From the NCBI RefSeq assembly GCF_014201675.1, contig NZ_JACHEZ010000003.1, positions 124,001 to 188,000 on the forward strand: 64,000 nucleotides of DNA, given 5' to 3'. Origin of the DNA: Oceanithermus desulfurans (GTDB taxonomy: Bacteria; Deinococcota; Deinococci; Deinococcales; Marinithermaceae). The translations under genes and the position numbers were made by a program. Shown here one piece after another: positions 58,044-64,000 of the stretch. How positions within the stretch are numbered: position 1 is the first letter of the stretch; the number at the start of each line of letters is the position of its first letter. A model generated the notes under the pieces. It had not been told where the DNA came from, did no database searches, and was given only the letters and a program-made list of their open reading frames with translations.

Positions 58044-59447
58044 ATGCCACGCTGGATGAAGCTAGGGTTATGGATGGGGCTGTTGCTGGGCCTGGGCGGC
58101 CTGGCCATGGCCAAGCAGTCGGACTCGGCCTGCGTGCAGTGCCACACCGACGTGACGCCGGGCGTGGTGCACCAGTTCCACGAGGGGCGGATGGGCACGA
58201 ACGCCTACCTGCCGCTGGACTGCAGCACCTGCCACGGCAGCGCCCACACCACCGCCGAGGACTTCGCCAAGGCCACCTTCCCCACGCCCGACACCTGCAT
58301 GGGCTGCCACGCCGACAAAGTGGAGCAGTTCAGGGCCGGCAAGCACGAGCTGGCGTGGTACGCCATGAAGACGCAGAGCGCCCTCCACGCGCAGCCCAGC
58401 GCCATCGTGGGCGAGGGGTACCGCGGCTGCTCCGGCTGCCACAAGATCGGGCGCAAGGGCTACATCGGGGCCGAGGCCGGCAACACCGGCCCGCTGAAAT
58501 GGGACGGCGGCGAGGAGGCCTCGCAGTACCGCTACGGCAACGCCCAGTGCGACGCCTGCCACACCCGGCACAGCTTCAAGAAGACCGAGGCCCAGGACCC
58601 GCGGGCCTGCTCGAACTGCCACATGGGCTTCGACCATCCCCAGTGGGAGATGTACATGTCGTCGAAGCACGGCATCACCTGGGACATCGACGGCAACCGC
58701 GGCTGGGACCAGGGCGGCCGGGCACCCACCTGCCAGACCTGCCACATGCCGGGCGGCAACCACAACGTCGAGACCGCCTGGGGGTTCCTGGCGCTGCGCC
58801 TCCCCACCAAGGAGAACGTGGAAAAGCTGGCCGCGAGCGTGAACGACACCGGCCTTAAGGCCAACCTGCAGAAGCTGGCCAAGCTGCTGCCCAGCGGCCA
58901 CTACGTCGACCTCGACGACGACGTGCAGTGGACGCTCGACCGGGCGCTGATCCTCCAGGTCAACGAGATCCTGGACCCGAACTTCCAGCCCACCGAGCGC
59001 TTCTTCGAGATCGTGGCCCAGGCGCGCGCGGCCCGCGGACCCGAGGAGTTCAACCGCCTGCGCCTGCAGATGAAGGCCACCTGCCAGCAATGCCACAGCA
59101 AGGAGTACGTGGACGACTTCTTCCTCAACGCCGACAAGATCGTCAAGCTGGCCGACCACGAGTTCGCCAAGGCCATCCAGGCCGTGCAGGGGCTCTACCG
59201 CGACGGCATCCTCAAGAAACCGGAGGGCTGGAAGTGGGCCCCCTCGGTGGCGCAGTACTACGAGAACCGGACGCCCATCGAGCTGGACCTCTACCTGATC
59301 TACATGGAGTACCGCCAGCGCACCTTCCAGGGCGCCTTCCACATCAGCAACGACTACATGCACTGGTACGGCTGGGCGCCGCTCAAGGAGCACGTCAACC
59401 GCATCCTGGCCGAAGCCGAGCGCATGCGCGCCGAACAGAAGAAGTAG
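58044..59447 (+). CDS. Octaheme c-type cytochrome, hydroxylamine oxidoreductase (HAO) family
   Basis: The product is 467 aa with a signal peptide (about 1-23). Eight CxxCH heme motifs are at residues 30, 60, 85, 129, 169, 189, 230 and 347; the long gap before the eighth and the C-terminal helical bundle are typical of HAO. HAO oxidises hydroxylamine, while the reductive members (eHao-like) reduce nitrite. The HAO cross-linked Tyr would be sought in the segment DYMHWYGW (437-444), but assignment needs an alignment. The ribosome site is AAAGGAGG. No HaoB, HaoC or quinol-linked cytochrome gene is adjacent. Confidence 0.88.
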   Translation: MPRWMKLGLWMGLLLGLGGLAMAKQSDSACVQCHTDVTPGVVHQFHEGRMGTNAYLPLDCSTCHGSAHTTAEDFAKATFPTPDTCMGCHADKVEQFRAGKHELAWYAMKTQSALHAQPSAIVGEGYRGCSGCHKIGRKGYIGAEAGNTGPLKWDGGEEASQYRYGNAQCDACHTRHSFKKTEAQDPRACSNCHMGFDHPQWEMYMSSKHGITWDIDGNRGWDQGGRAPTCQTCHMPGGNHNVETAWGFLALRLPTKENVEKLAASVNDTGLKANLQKLAKLLPSGHYVDLDDDVQWTLDRALILQVNEILDPNFQPTERFFEIVAQARAARGPEEFNRLRLQMKATCQQCHSKEYVDDFFLNADKIVKLADHEFAKAIQAVQGLYRDGILKKPEGWKWAPSVAQYYENRTPIELDLYLIYMEYRQRTFQGAFHISNDYMHWYGWAPLKEHVNRILAEAERMRAEQKK

Positions 59448-59462
59448 CCGCCGCTGCTCCCG

Positions 59463-59491
59463 GCCCCCCGCAGGCGCGGGGGGCTTTGTTT
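59463..59491 (+). terminator. Rho-independent terminator
   Basis: GCCCCCCGC (59463-59471) pairs with GCGGGGGGC (59476-59484), followed by TTTGTTT. It ends the octaheme cytochrome transcript just before the TACAAT -10 box (59491-59496) of the next gene. Confidence 0.85.
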
Positions 59492-59514
59492 ACAATGCGG
59501 CCAGGAGGACGAAG

Positions 59515-60090
59515 ATGGCCGTAATGGAATCGCAGATGGTCCCGCTGGGCAGCCCGGCGCCCGGGTTCGACCTGCCCGACGTGGTGAGCGGCCGCAACGT
59601 GAGCCTGCACGACTTCACCGGCCGGCCGCTCCTGGTGGTCTTTATGAGCAACCACTGCCCCTACGCCCGCCACATCGAGCGCAAGCTGGCCGAGGTGGCG
59701 AACGCCTACGCCGGGCGCGGCGTGGCCACGGTCTGGATCTCGAGCAACGACGTGGAGAACTACCCGGCCGACGCCCCCGAAAAGCTGGCCGAGCAGGCGC
59801 GGCGCGTGGGCGCGCGCTTCCCCTACCTGTACGACGCCAGCCAGGAGGTCGCCAAAGCCTACAAGGCCGTGTGCACCCCCGACCTCTTCCTCTACGACGC
59901 CGAGCACAAACTCTTCTACCGCGGCCGCTTCGACGCCACCCGGCCCGAGAAGGGCACGCCCGGCGGCGAGGACCTGATCCTGGCCCTCGACGCGCTGCTG
60001 GCCGGTCAGGACCCGCCCGAACCGCAGCACCCCAGCATGGGCTGCAACATCAAGTGGAAGCCGGGAAACGAGCCCGACTACTTCGGCTAA
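59515..60090 (+). CDS. Thioredoxin-like (redoxin) family protein
   Basis: The product is 191 aa with a thioredoxin fold of the AhpC/TSA-related group. It begins VPLGSPAPGFDLPDVVSGRN and has FMSNHCPYARHIERKL, where only the first Cys of the usual CxxC remains (Cys-Pro-Tyr-Ala). The C-terminal part has AVCTPDLFLYD and SMGCNIKWKPGNEPDYFG, a signature of the small thioredoxin-like family with NHCPY. No signal peptide. TACAAT and an AGGAGG site precede ATG 59515. Peroxidase or disulfide activity is an inference. Confidence 0.85.
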   Translation: MAVMESQMVPLGSPAPGFDLPDVVSGRNVSLHDFTGRPLLVVFMSNHCPYARHIERKLAEVANAYAGRGVATVWISSNDVENYPADAPEKLAEQARRVGARFPYLYDASQEVAKAYKAVCTPDLFLYDAEHKLFYRGRFDATRPEKGTPGGEDLILALDALLAGQDPPEPQHPSMGCNIKWKPGNEPDYFG

Positions 60091-60099
60091 ACCGGCCGG

Positions 60100-60534
60100 C
60101 TAACCCAGCGGCAGCGTGCGCCGCTGCCGCTGGGCTTCCTTGTCGACCAGCTCGTTTTCGCGGTGGCCGGCGTGGCCGCGGGTCCAGTGCCAGTACACCT
60201 CGTGGCGCCGGGTCTCTTCAAGCAAGGCTCGCCATAGGTCCTGGTTCTTCACCGGCTGCCGGCTCGCCGTCTTCCAGCCGTTCTTCTGCCACTTCTCCAG
60301 CCAGCCGTCGGTGAAGGCCTTCTTGAGGTACTGCGAGTCGGTGTAGAGGTGCACCACGCAGGGCTTCTTGAGCGCCCGGAGGGCCATCACCGCGGCGGTC
60401 AGCTCCATGCGGTTGTTGGTGGTGTTCGGCTCGGCGCCGCTGATGAGCTTTTCGCGGCCGTTGCAGCGCAACAGCGCCGCCCAGCCGCCGCGCCGCTTGT
60501 CGTCGGCGGAGCCGTCGGTGTAGACCCCAGCCAT
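60100..60534 (-). CDS. rnhA: Ribonuclease HI
   Basis: The product is 144 aa. It cuts RNA in RNA-DNA hybrids. The catalytic carboxylates are all present: YTDGSADD (Asp), NRMELTAAVMAL (Glu), LYTDSQYLKKAF (Asp) and ENELVDKEA (Asp), and the HWTRGHAGHRENELVD block carries the conserved His. ATG 60534 was chosen by homology (MAGVYTDGS); the frame is open upstream. A paralogue with the same C-terminal block starts the far end of the window (63900), so the island 60535-63900 lies between two rnhA genes. Confidence 0.94.
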   Translation of the reverse strand: MAGVYTDGSADDKRRGGWAALLRCNGREKLISGAEPNTTNNRMELTAAVMALRALKKPCVVHLYTDSQYLKKAFTDGWLEKWQKNGWKTASRQPVKNQDLWRALLEETRRHEVYWHWTRGHAGHRENELVDKEAQRQRRTLPLG

Positions 60535-60625
60535 ACAAACACGGTGTATCCATGTCAAAAATGAGGGTAGATTATGCCACCATTCCATGAATAGATGGGT
60601 TGCCCAAGGGCGAAAGGAGGGGATC

Positions 60626-61277
60626 ATGAGCCGAGAAGCGACGGATATTCGGAAGCTGAGTCAGAGTGTTGAAGGCCAAGGTGTAAACCCCAGGGGTGTC
60701 CGTGACCTCCTGAGCTTGCCGGTTGATAATCCACTTGAGCTTGACCGCGTGACCCAGGCTTTGGGTCTTCCGGCTTTCCTCGTCAACCTGCACCTGGCAA
60801 CGAAGGTCAAGGTCTTCGGTAAAGACGCCCTTCATATTCCAGTGCAGATCTCCCCTTCGGAGCGGGGCCGTCCCTCCTTTACTACAAAAGGAGCAGCCAA
60901 CCCTGGCTGGATACTTCATCTTCTCCGAGGGCTTGGAGGTATGGCAGCGTACAGTTACCCAGAAAACCGGGGATGGCAAGGCCAAGACGGGCGACCTCTA
61001 CGAGGTCAAGCTTCTCAAAATGGATGGCACGCTTGCGGCGCACTTGACCACGCGGTTGCGTGTCATCGATCCGACAAAGGGGTATGGAGAACTCGTCCCC
61101 GACCAGGTGCTGGCGGGAAGCTTGCAACCAGAAAGAGAGGTATGGATAGCCTGGAGTTTCATCTACATAAGGGACTTATACGATGAAAGCTTGGCTCTTT
61201 GTTCTGCCTTGGGTCTTAGTAGGCCTCGCCTTCATCACCACGGCCGCCAACCTTCTACGCGAGGTCAACGTGCGTGA
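60626..61277 (+). pseudogene. Unrecognised gene with a one-base frameshift
   Basis: ATG 60626 follows AAAGGAGGGG, a strong ribosome site. The first 87 codons or so (from MSREATDIRKLSQSVEGQGV) show GC-rich third positions. After the A-run at 60886-60889 the good coding pattern moves to the next frame (TLAGYFIFSEGLEVWQRTVT onwards) up to about 61185. Removing one A joins the two parts into one protein of about 210 aa. I recognise no family. The original frame instead closes at 61186, overlapping the next ATG by 4 nt (ATGA). No signal peptide is seen. Confidence 0.45.
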
Positions 61278-61353
61278 GGCGTTGGTATTGCCCCTGCTCC
61301 TGCTAGGTCTGGCTGCCTTGAGCTGGGCCATGAAGCTTGCGCTCGGTGTATAG
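61183..61353 (+). CDS. 56-aa membrane protein
   Basis: The product is 56 aa with two membrane segments (WLFVLPWVLVGLAFITTAAN and LVLPLLLLGLAALSWAMKL) separated by a short charged loop (LREVNVREA). ATG 61183 overlaps a stop of the upstream gene (ATGA) and has AAGGGA 8 nt before it. No family is recognised. It may be an immunity or accessory membrane peptide of the island, since it faces the regulator of the ABC genes across a 19-nt gap (inference). Confidence 0.65.
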   Translation: MKAWLFVLPWVLVGLAFITTAANLLREVNVREALVLPLLLLGLAALSWAMKLALGV

Positions 61354-61372
61354 CCTAAGACGCCTCTTAGCA

Positions 61373-61948
61373 CTAATCCGAGGGCACGACGATGACCGCG
61401 AATAGGTATTCACCCACTCTCTTCTCTCTGCCCTGAATGGCGTCTTGCTTTGGCTGGCGAAGCTCTGCCTCCAGCTCTTTGAGCAGATCCAAGGCGCGAG
61501 AAGAAAACGCCGCTTCCCCAAGCAGCGCCGTGACCGGGGACGGCATCCTCGCATCGGCCGCTCCCAAAACTAGGAAGTCTTCATCCGGCCGCTCCGCCAT
61601 CAAGCTGTACCGCACCGCGCGCTCCAGCAAGCCTTTGACGAAGTCTTCTGCGTAGCGGCTAACCGCCTCGCCGGGGGCGGCGAAAGGCATCAGTGTGAAG
61701 GGGATCTTTACCCGCGCTGCCCGGCGTTCGTAATAAATGCGCCGGCCCCGGCGGCGAACCTCTTGCAATAACCCGACTCCTGCCAGCTTACGCACGTGGT
61801 AGCCGACCCGGTTTCGGGGGAGTTCCAGTCTCCGGGCCGCATCGGCCGCGGTCTTGGGTTCGTCGAATGCAGCAAGGATCTGGAGGGTCAAGGGGCTCGC
61901 CAAGGCGCGCGCCTCTTCCTGGCTTTGTACGACGCAGGTTTCCTCCAT
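61373..61948 (-). CDS. ArsR-like winged-helix transcriptional regulator
   Basis: The product is 191 aa. The N-terminal winged helix reads ARALASPLTLQILAAFDEPKTAADAARRLELPRNRVGYHVRKLAG, the ArsR/HTH_20 pattern. The C-terminal domain (about 90-191) is unrecognised and carries no metal-ligand Cys cluster; the sole early Cys (Cys5) is near the N-terminus. ATG 61948 lies 17 nt after the permease stop with AGGCAGGA upstream, so it is the last gene of the three-gene ABC operon and may regulate it. Confidence 0.8.
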   Translation of the reverse strand: MEETCVVQSQEEARALASPLTLQILAAFDEPKTAADAARRLELPRNRVGYHVRKLAGVGLLQEVRRRGRRIYYERRAARVKIPFTLMPFAAPGEAVSRYAEDFVKGLLERAVRYSLMAERPDEDFLVLGAADARMPSPVTALLGEAAFSSRALDLLKELEAELRQPKQDAIQGREKRVGEYLFAVIVVPSD

Positions 61949-61965
61949 ATGGTCCTGCCTATATT

Positions 61966-62676
61966 CTAGCGAACACCCAACAAACCGCGATGCACCGCTA
62001 CGCGCAGTGCGAGCAGCAAGGAGATTGCACCTGCGAGTACCCATAGCGTGGCCGCAAACCAGATCCCCGGTTCATTCAAGGCCGATCCCCGAACCAACGC
62101 CACCAACTGGAGGTAGGGAAAAACCGAAACCGACTTTCCAGCAGCGATAGGGATGACCGCACCGCCCAACACGGCCAAGGAGAGCAGGTTCACGAGGGCC
62201 CCGGTACGTTTGAAAAGCAGGGTGGCACTTGCCAAGAAGAGACCCGGACCCAGGCCAATCCACCATGCCAAAGGCGCCCAGCGCCAAAAGGCAAGGAGCT
62301 CCTCGAATTCAAGCCGAAGGGGCAGTGCGAGCAACAAGAACACCAAGCTCAATTGGCCCATCATCCAAATCCCCCGCGCCAGCGCTTCCCCCGAAAGGAG
62401 ACCAATGAGGGGCCACCTGGCTAAAAGGATTTCCTCTTGGGAAGCCGATGGATCCTCTAAAGCCCTGGCCGGAGCCTGCAAGGACAGCATGACCATAAAC
62501 CCCAGCAAGAGGGCGGCCAAGGACCGATCTTGCCCCAGCGCCTTACCCGTCACCGCGAGAAGACCCAAGAATAGGGCCGACGACAGCAAATTGAAGGCAA
62601 AGGCCACCGGGTGGCGTAACTCCTGAATAGCTTGCAGCTTTAGGAGCGTCAAAAACCACCTGGCCGCACGTTTCAT
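61966..62676 (-). CDS. ABC exporter membrane subunit (ABC-2/CcmB-like)
   Basis: The product is 236 aa with about six membrane segments. The N-terminal WFLTLLKLQAIQELRHPVAFAFNLLSSALFLGLLAV resembles CcmB-type and ABC-2-type subunits, where an amphipathic helix leads into the first span. The middle reads GGAVIPIAAGKSVSVFPYLQL. ATG 62676 overlaps the ATPase stop by 4 nt. Heme export is unlikely, since no ccm genes accompany it; drug, peptide or lipid export is more probable. Confidence 0.8.
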   Translation of the reverse strand: MKRAARWFLTLLKLQAIQELRHPVAFAFNLLSSALFLGLLAVTGKALGQDRSLAALLLGFMVMLSLQAPARALEDPSASQEEILLARWPLIGLLSGEALARGIWMMGQLSLVFLLLALPLRLEFEELLAFWRWAPLAWWIGLGPGLFLASATLLFKRTGALVNLLSLAVLGGAVIPIAAGKSVSVFPYLQLVALVRGSALNEPGIWFAATLWVLAGAISLLLALRVAVHRGLLGVR

Positions 62677-63560
62677 TGTTCTTCCGAGACACCCCTTTCC
62701 AAAGGAGATTCCCGCTCAATATCCAAAAGCCCGGCCTGCCTGGCGGCTACCAGCTCGAGTACGGAAGCTAAAGAACCTGCCTCCATAGGACCCAAGAGTC
62801 CACCCATTTCATCCTTCTCCCAGCCCTGCGGCAGGCTTCCGTTCAAACGCTCGGGATGGGCCAGAACCAGGCGCAATCGGAGGTTCTGCCCCATGGTCTC
62901 GGCAATGGCTTCAAGTGAACCCTCAGCAAGTACCCGACCTGCTCGCAAAACGGTAAAAGTATCCGCTATTCTTTCCAAGAAATTTAATGACTGCGAGGTG
63001 ATGAGCAAGGCCCGTCCTGCCCGGCGCTCCTCTTCCAGAATCTGCATCAGGACTCGTTGTCCTACGACGTCCAATCCCAGGGTTGGTTCATCGAGGAGCA
63101 AGAGTTCCGGGCGAGGCAAGAAGGCGATCACGAGCCTGAGCCGCTGTCGCATGCCCCGGGAGTAGCGGTTGACCACATGATGTTCAGGCAATCCAAACCG
63201 CTCAAGCAGGTGAAACCCCCAATTCCGGTATTCCCGTGGAGAAAGTCCCAGGCGGGCGGCGTGGTATTCGATGTTCTCCCAACCGGTCCAACGGGGTTCC
63301 AGCCGCCTCCTGCCGTCAAGCACCATCCCAACTCGGCCAGCAAAACGACTAGTGGACAAAAGGGGGTTCTGCCCAAACAAGATCACCCGACCCGACCACG
63401 GAGCAAGCATGCCCAGGGCCAAGCGCAAAAGCGTGGTCTTTCCCACGCCGTTCGCCCCTACCAGAGCACGCACTTTTCCGGGGACAACTCGAAGGGAGAC
63501 CTCCCTCAGCACCGGGGCTCCCCGCCTATAACCGGCGCTCACCCGCATCAGCTCAAGCAC
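62673..63560 (-). CDS. ABC transporter ATP-binding protein (DrrA-like exporter class)
   Basis: The product is 295 aa from GTG 63560. Walker A is GANGVGKTTL, the signature reads YSRGMRQRLRL, and Walker B is LLLLDEPTLGLDV. The switch position reads ITSQSLNFLE: Gln replaces His, as in DrrA-type drug and antibiotic exporters. The C-terminal 90 residues form the extra domain of that group. The start codon is weakly supported: GTG 63560 and ATG 63548 (MRVSAGYRRG) both fit. It pairs with the membrane subunit downstream. Confidence 0.88.
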   Translation of the reverse strand: MLELMRVSAGYRRGAPVLREVSLRVVPGKVRALVGANGVGKTTLLRLALGMLAPWSGRVILFGQNPLLSTSRFAGRVGMVLDGRRRLEPRWTGWENIEYHAARLGLSPREYRNWGFHLLERFGLPEHHVVNRYSRGMRQRLRLVIAFLPRPELLLLDEPTLGLDVVGQRVLMQILEEERRAGRALLITSQSLNFLERIADTFTVLRAGRVLAEGSLEAIAETMGQNLRLRLVLAHPERLNGSLPQGWEKDEMGGLLGPMEAGSLASVLELVAARQAGLLDIERESPLERGVSEEQ

Positions 63561-63575
63561 ATGGCCAGCAAAGCC

Positions 63576-63890
63576 TCAGGCGATGGCAAACGGAACCAGG
63601 TCACTTGTCATCCCCACTCGATCGTCCACAAGAACTTCTGGAAAGGTGTAAGCCGCACCCAATCTCGGCGATGCGCTGCAAGATCTCTCAGGAGATCCCT
63701 TTCGGAAAGTCATGGGAACCCTGTCCCCAAGTGCCTTTTGCGTGGGCGTGCCGACGCGGGCGTAGACGTAGCCTTCGCCGGTACGAAAACGCTCTGCCCC
63801 TCCTCCAAGGTCGTAAACCCGCAGGCCCCTGGGACGTAGACGGTGATTCCCTGGAAGCCCAGCCCAGACCGCGGGCGTCGCGTATTCCAT
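63576..63890 (-). CDS. Small hypothetical reading frame upstream of the ABC genes
   Basis: The frame is 104 aa and its stop lies 15 nt before the ATPase start. ATG 63890 lies 6 nt after TAGAAT, the leaderless pattern of real genes here. The later part (YVYARVGTPTQKALGDRVPM onward) looks coding. Between about 63785 and 63865 the neighbouring frame (GITVYVPGACGFTTLEEGQS) has better codon use, so two compensating frameshifts or an alternative reading are possible. No family recognised. It may be the peptide cargo or a decayed gene. Confidence 0.4.
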   Translation of the reverse strand: MEYATPAVWAGLPGNHRLRPRGLRVYDLGGGAERFRTGEGYVYARVGTPTQKALGDRVPMTFRKGSPERSCSASPRLGAAYTFPEVLVDDRVGMTSDLVPFAIA

Positions 63891-63896
63891 GGGCCG

Positions 63897-63902
63897 ATTC
63901 TA
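63897..63902 (-). promoter_or_regulatory. Promoter -10 box of the island's ABC operon
   Basis: TAGAAT on the minus strand overlaps the stop codon of the second rnhA gene and lies 6 nt before ATG 63890. No good -35 box is seen. Confidence 0.5.
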
Positions 63903-64000
63903 AGGGTCTTTGAGTGCGTTCCGGCGGCGGTTCGCCTCGCGGTCCACGAGTTCGTTCTCACGGTGCCCGGCGTGACCGCGGGTCCAATGCCAGTGCACCT
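63900..64000 (-). CDS. Ribonuclease HI paralogue, C-terminal fragment
   Basis: Only the last 32 or 33 codons are inside the window. They encode HWHWTRGHAGHRENELVDRE followed by ANRRRNALKDP and a TAG stop, matching the rnhA at 60100-60534 through the catalytic His/Asp block. The DNA is about 80% identical to that gene over this block (by eye). Whether the full gene is intact cannot be told. Confidence 0.85.
   Translation of the reverse strand, partial: VHWHWTRGHAGHRENELVDREANRRRNALKDP

Noticed and set aside
60530-60558. TTGACA on the minus strand as an rnhA promoter
   Set aside because: At the standard spacing the -10 box would fall on the rnhA start codon, so it cannot drive this start; the true promoter was not identified.
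60572-60985. Minus-strand frame opposite the frameshifted island gene
   Set aside because: It looks partly plausible in composition but has no ribosome site or -10 box, whereas the plus strand has a strong AAAGGAGGGG site at 60615-60625. Kept as a minor alternative only.

Overview
The window is bacterial, very GC-rich and densely packed, with intergenic gaps of a few bases and many ATGA-type overlaps. The organism is most likely a member of the Thermaceae, near Oceanithermus, Marinithermus or Thermus. Four features support this. The L34 gene (rpmH) is nested out of frame inside rnpA, an arrangement described in Thermus. A regulator closely resembles Thermus SdrP. A phosphoesterase-like protein resembles Thermus TT1561. 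Many genes are leaderless, with a TANNNT -10 box 6-8 nt before the start codon. The genus is an inference, because no rRNA is present.

Layout. 1-7.3 kb: an amidohydrolase tail, DUF503 and flavin-reductase-like genes, a thiolase, a PAS/GAF/HD-GYP protein, a TT1561-like protein and the minus-strand trpS-scpA pair. 7.3-12 kb: tRNA-Leu(CAG), then the rnpA/rpmH-yidD-yidC-khpB-prmC-suhB chain (ribosome, RNase P, membrane insertion, translation release). 12-22 kb: glcD, an EVE protein, gyrA, cutA, sdrP with a ferredoxin-NADP reductase, a secreted 5'-nucleotidase and glnA. 22-31 kb: two importer operons. One is a complete branched-chain amino acid set (livKHMGF). The other is a dpp/opp-type binding protein with two permeases and no ATPases. 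Both have a hairpin right after the binding-protein gene. 31-51 kb: a PrcB-like lipoprotein, folC, a radical SAM protein, hutH, recO, a patatin fused to an outer-membrane barrel, methylmalonyl-CoA mutase large subunit, 3-hydroxyacyl-CoA dehydrogenase, a citramalate-synthase-like enzyme, a DMT transporter, envelope proteins, an M16 peptidase pair and recG.

51.1-53 kb is a repeat-rich scar. It holds a truncated gene, two copies of a palindromic repeat cluster and a 726-bp IS1595-type (IS1016-like) insertion with 12-bp inverted repeats and an intact 8-bp target duplication. Its transposase has a one-base frameshift. 53-60.5 kb holds a GNAT enzyme, an HEYAH metallopeptidase, a glyoxylate-reductase-like dehydrogenase, two envelope proteins, a SufR-like regulator, a PEBP protein, a stand-alone octaheme HAO-family cytochrome c, a thioredoxin-like protein and rnhA.

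60.5-64 kb is a lower-GC island between two rnhA paralogues; the second is cut by the window edge. It has a frameshifted gene and a 56-aa membrane protein on the plus strand. On the minus strand are a small leaderless reading frame, a DrrA-like ABC ATPase, its membrane partner and an ArsR-like regulator. It resembles a small self-regulated export or immunity module, and it is the best candidate here for something undescribed. The rnpA/rpmH nesting and the solitary octaheme cytochrome are the other highlights.
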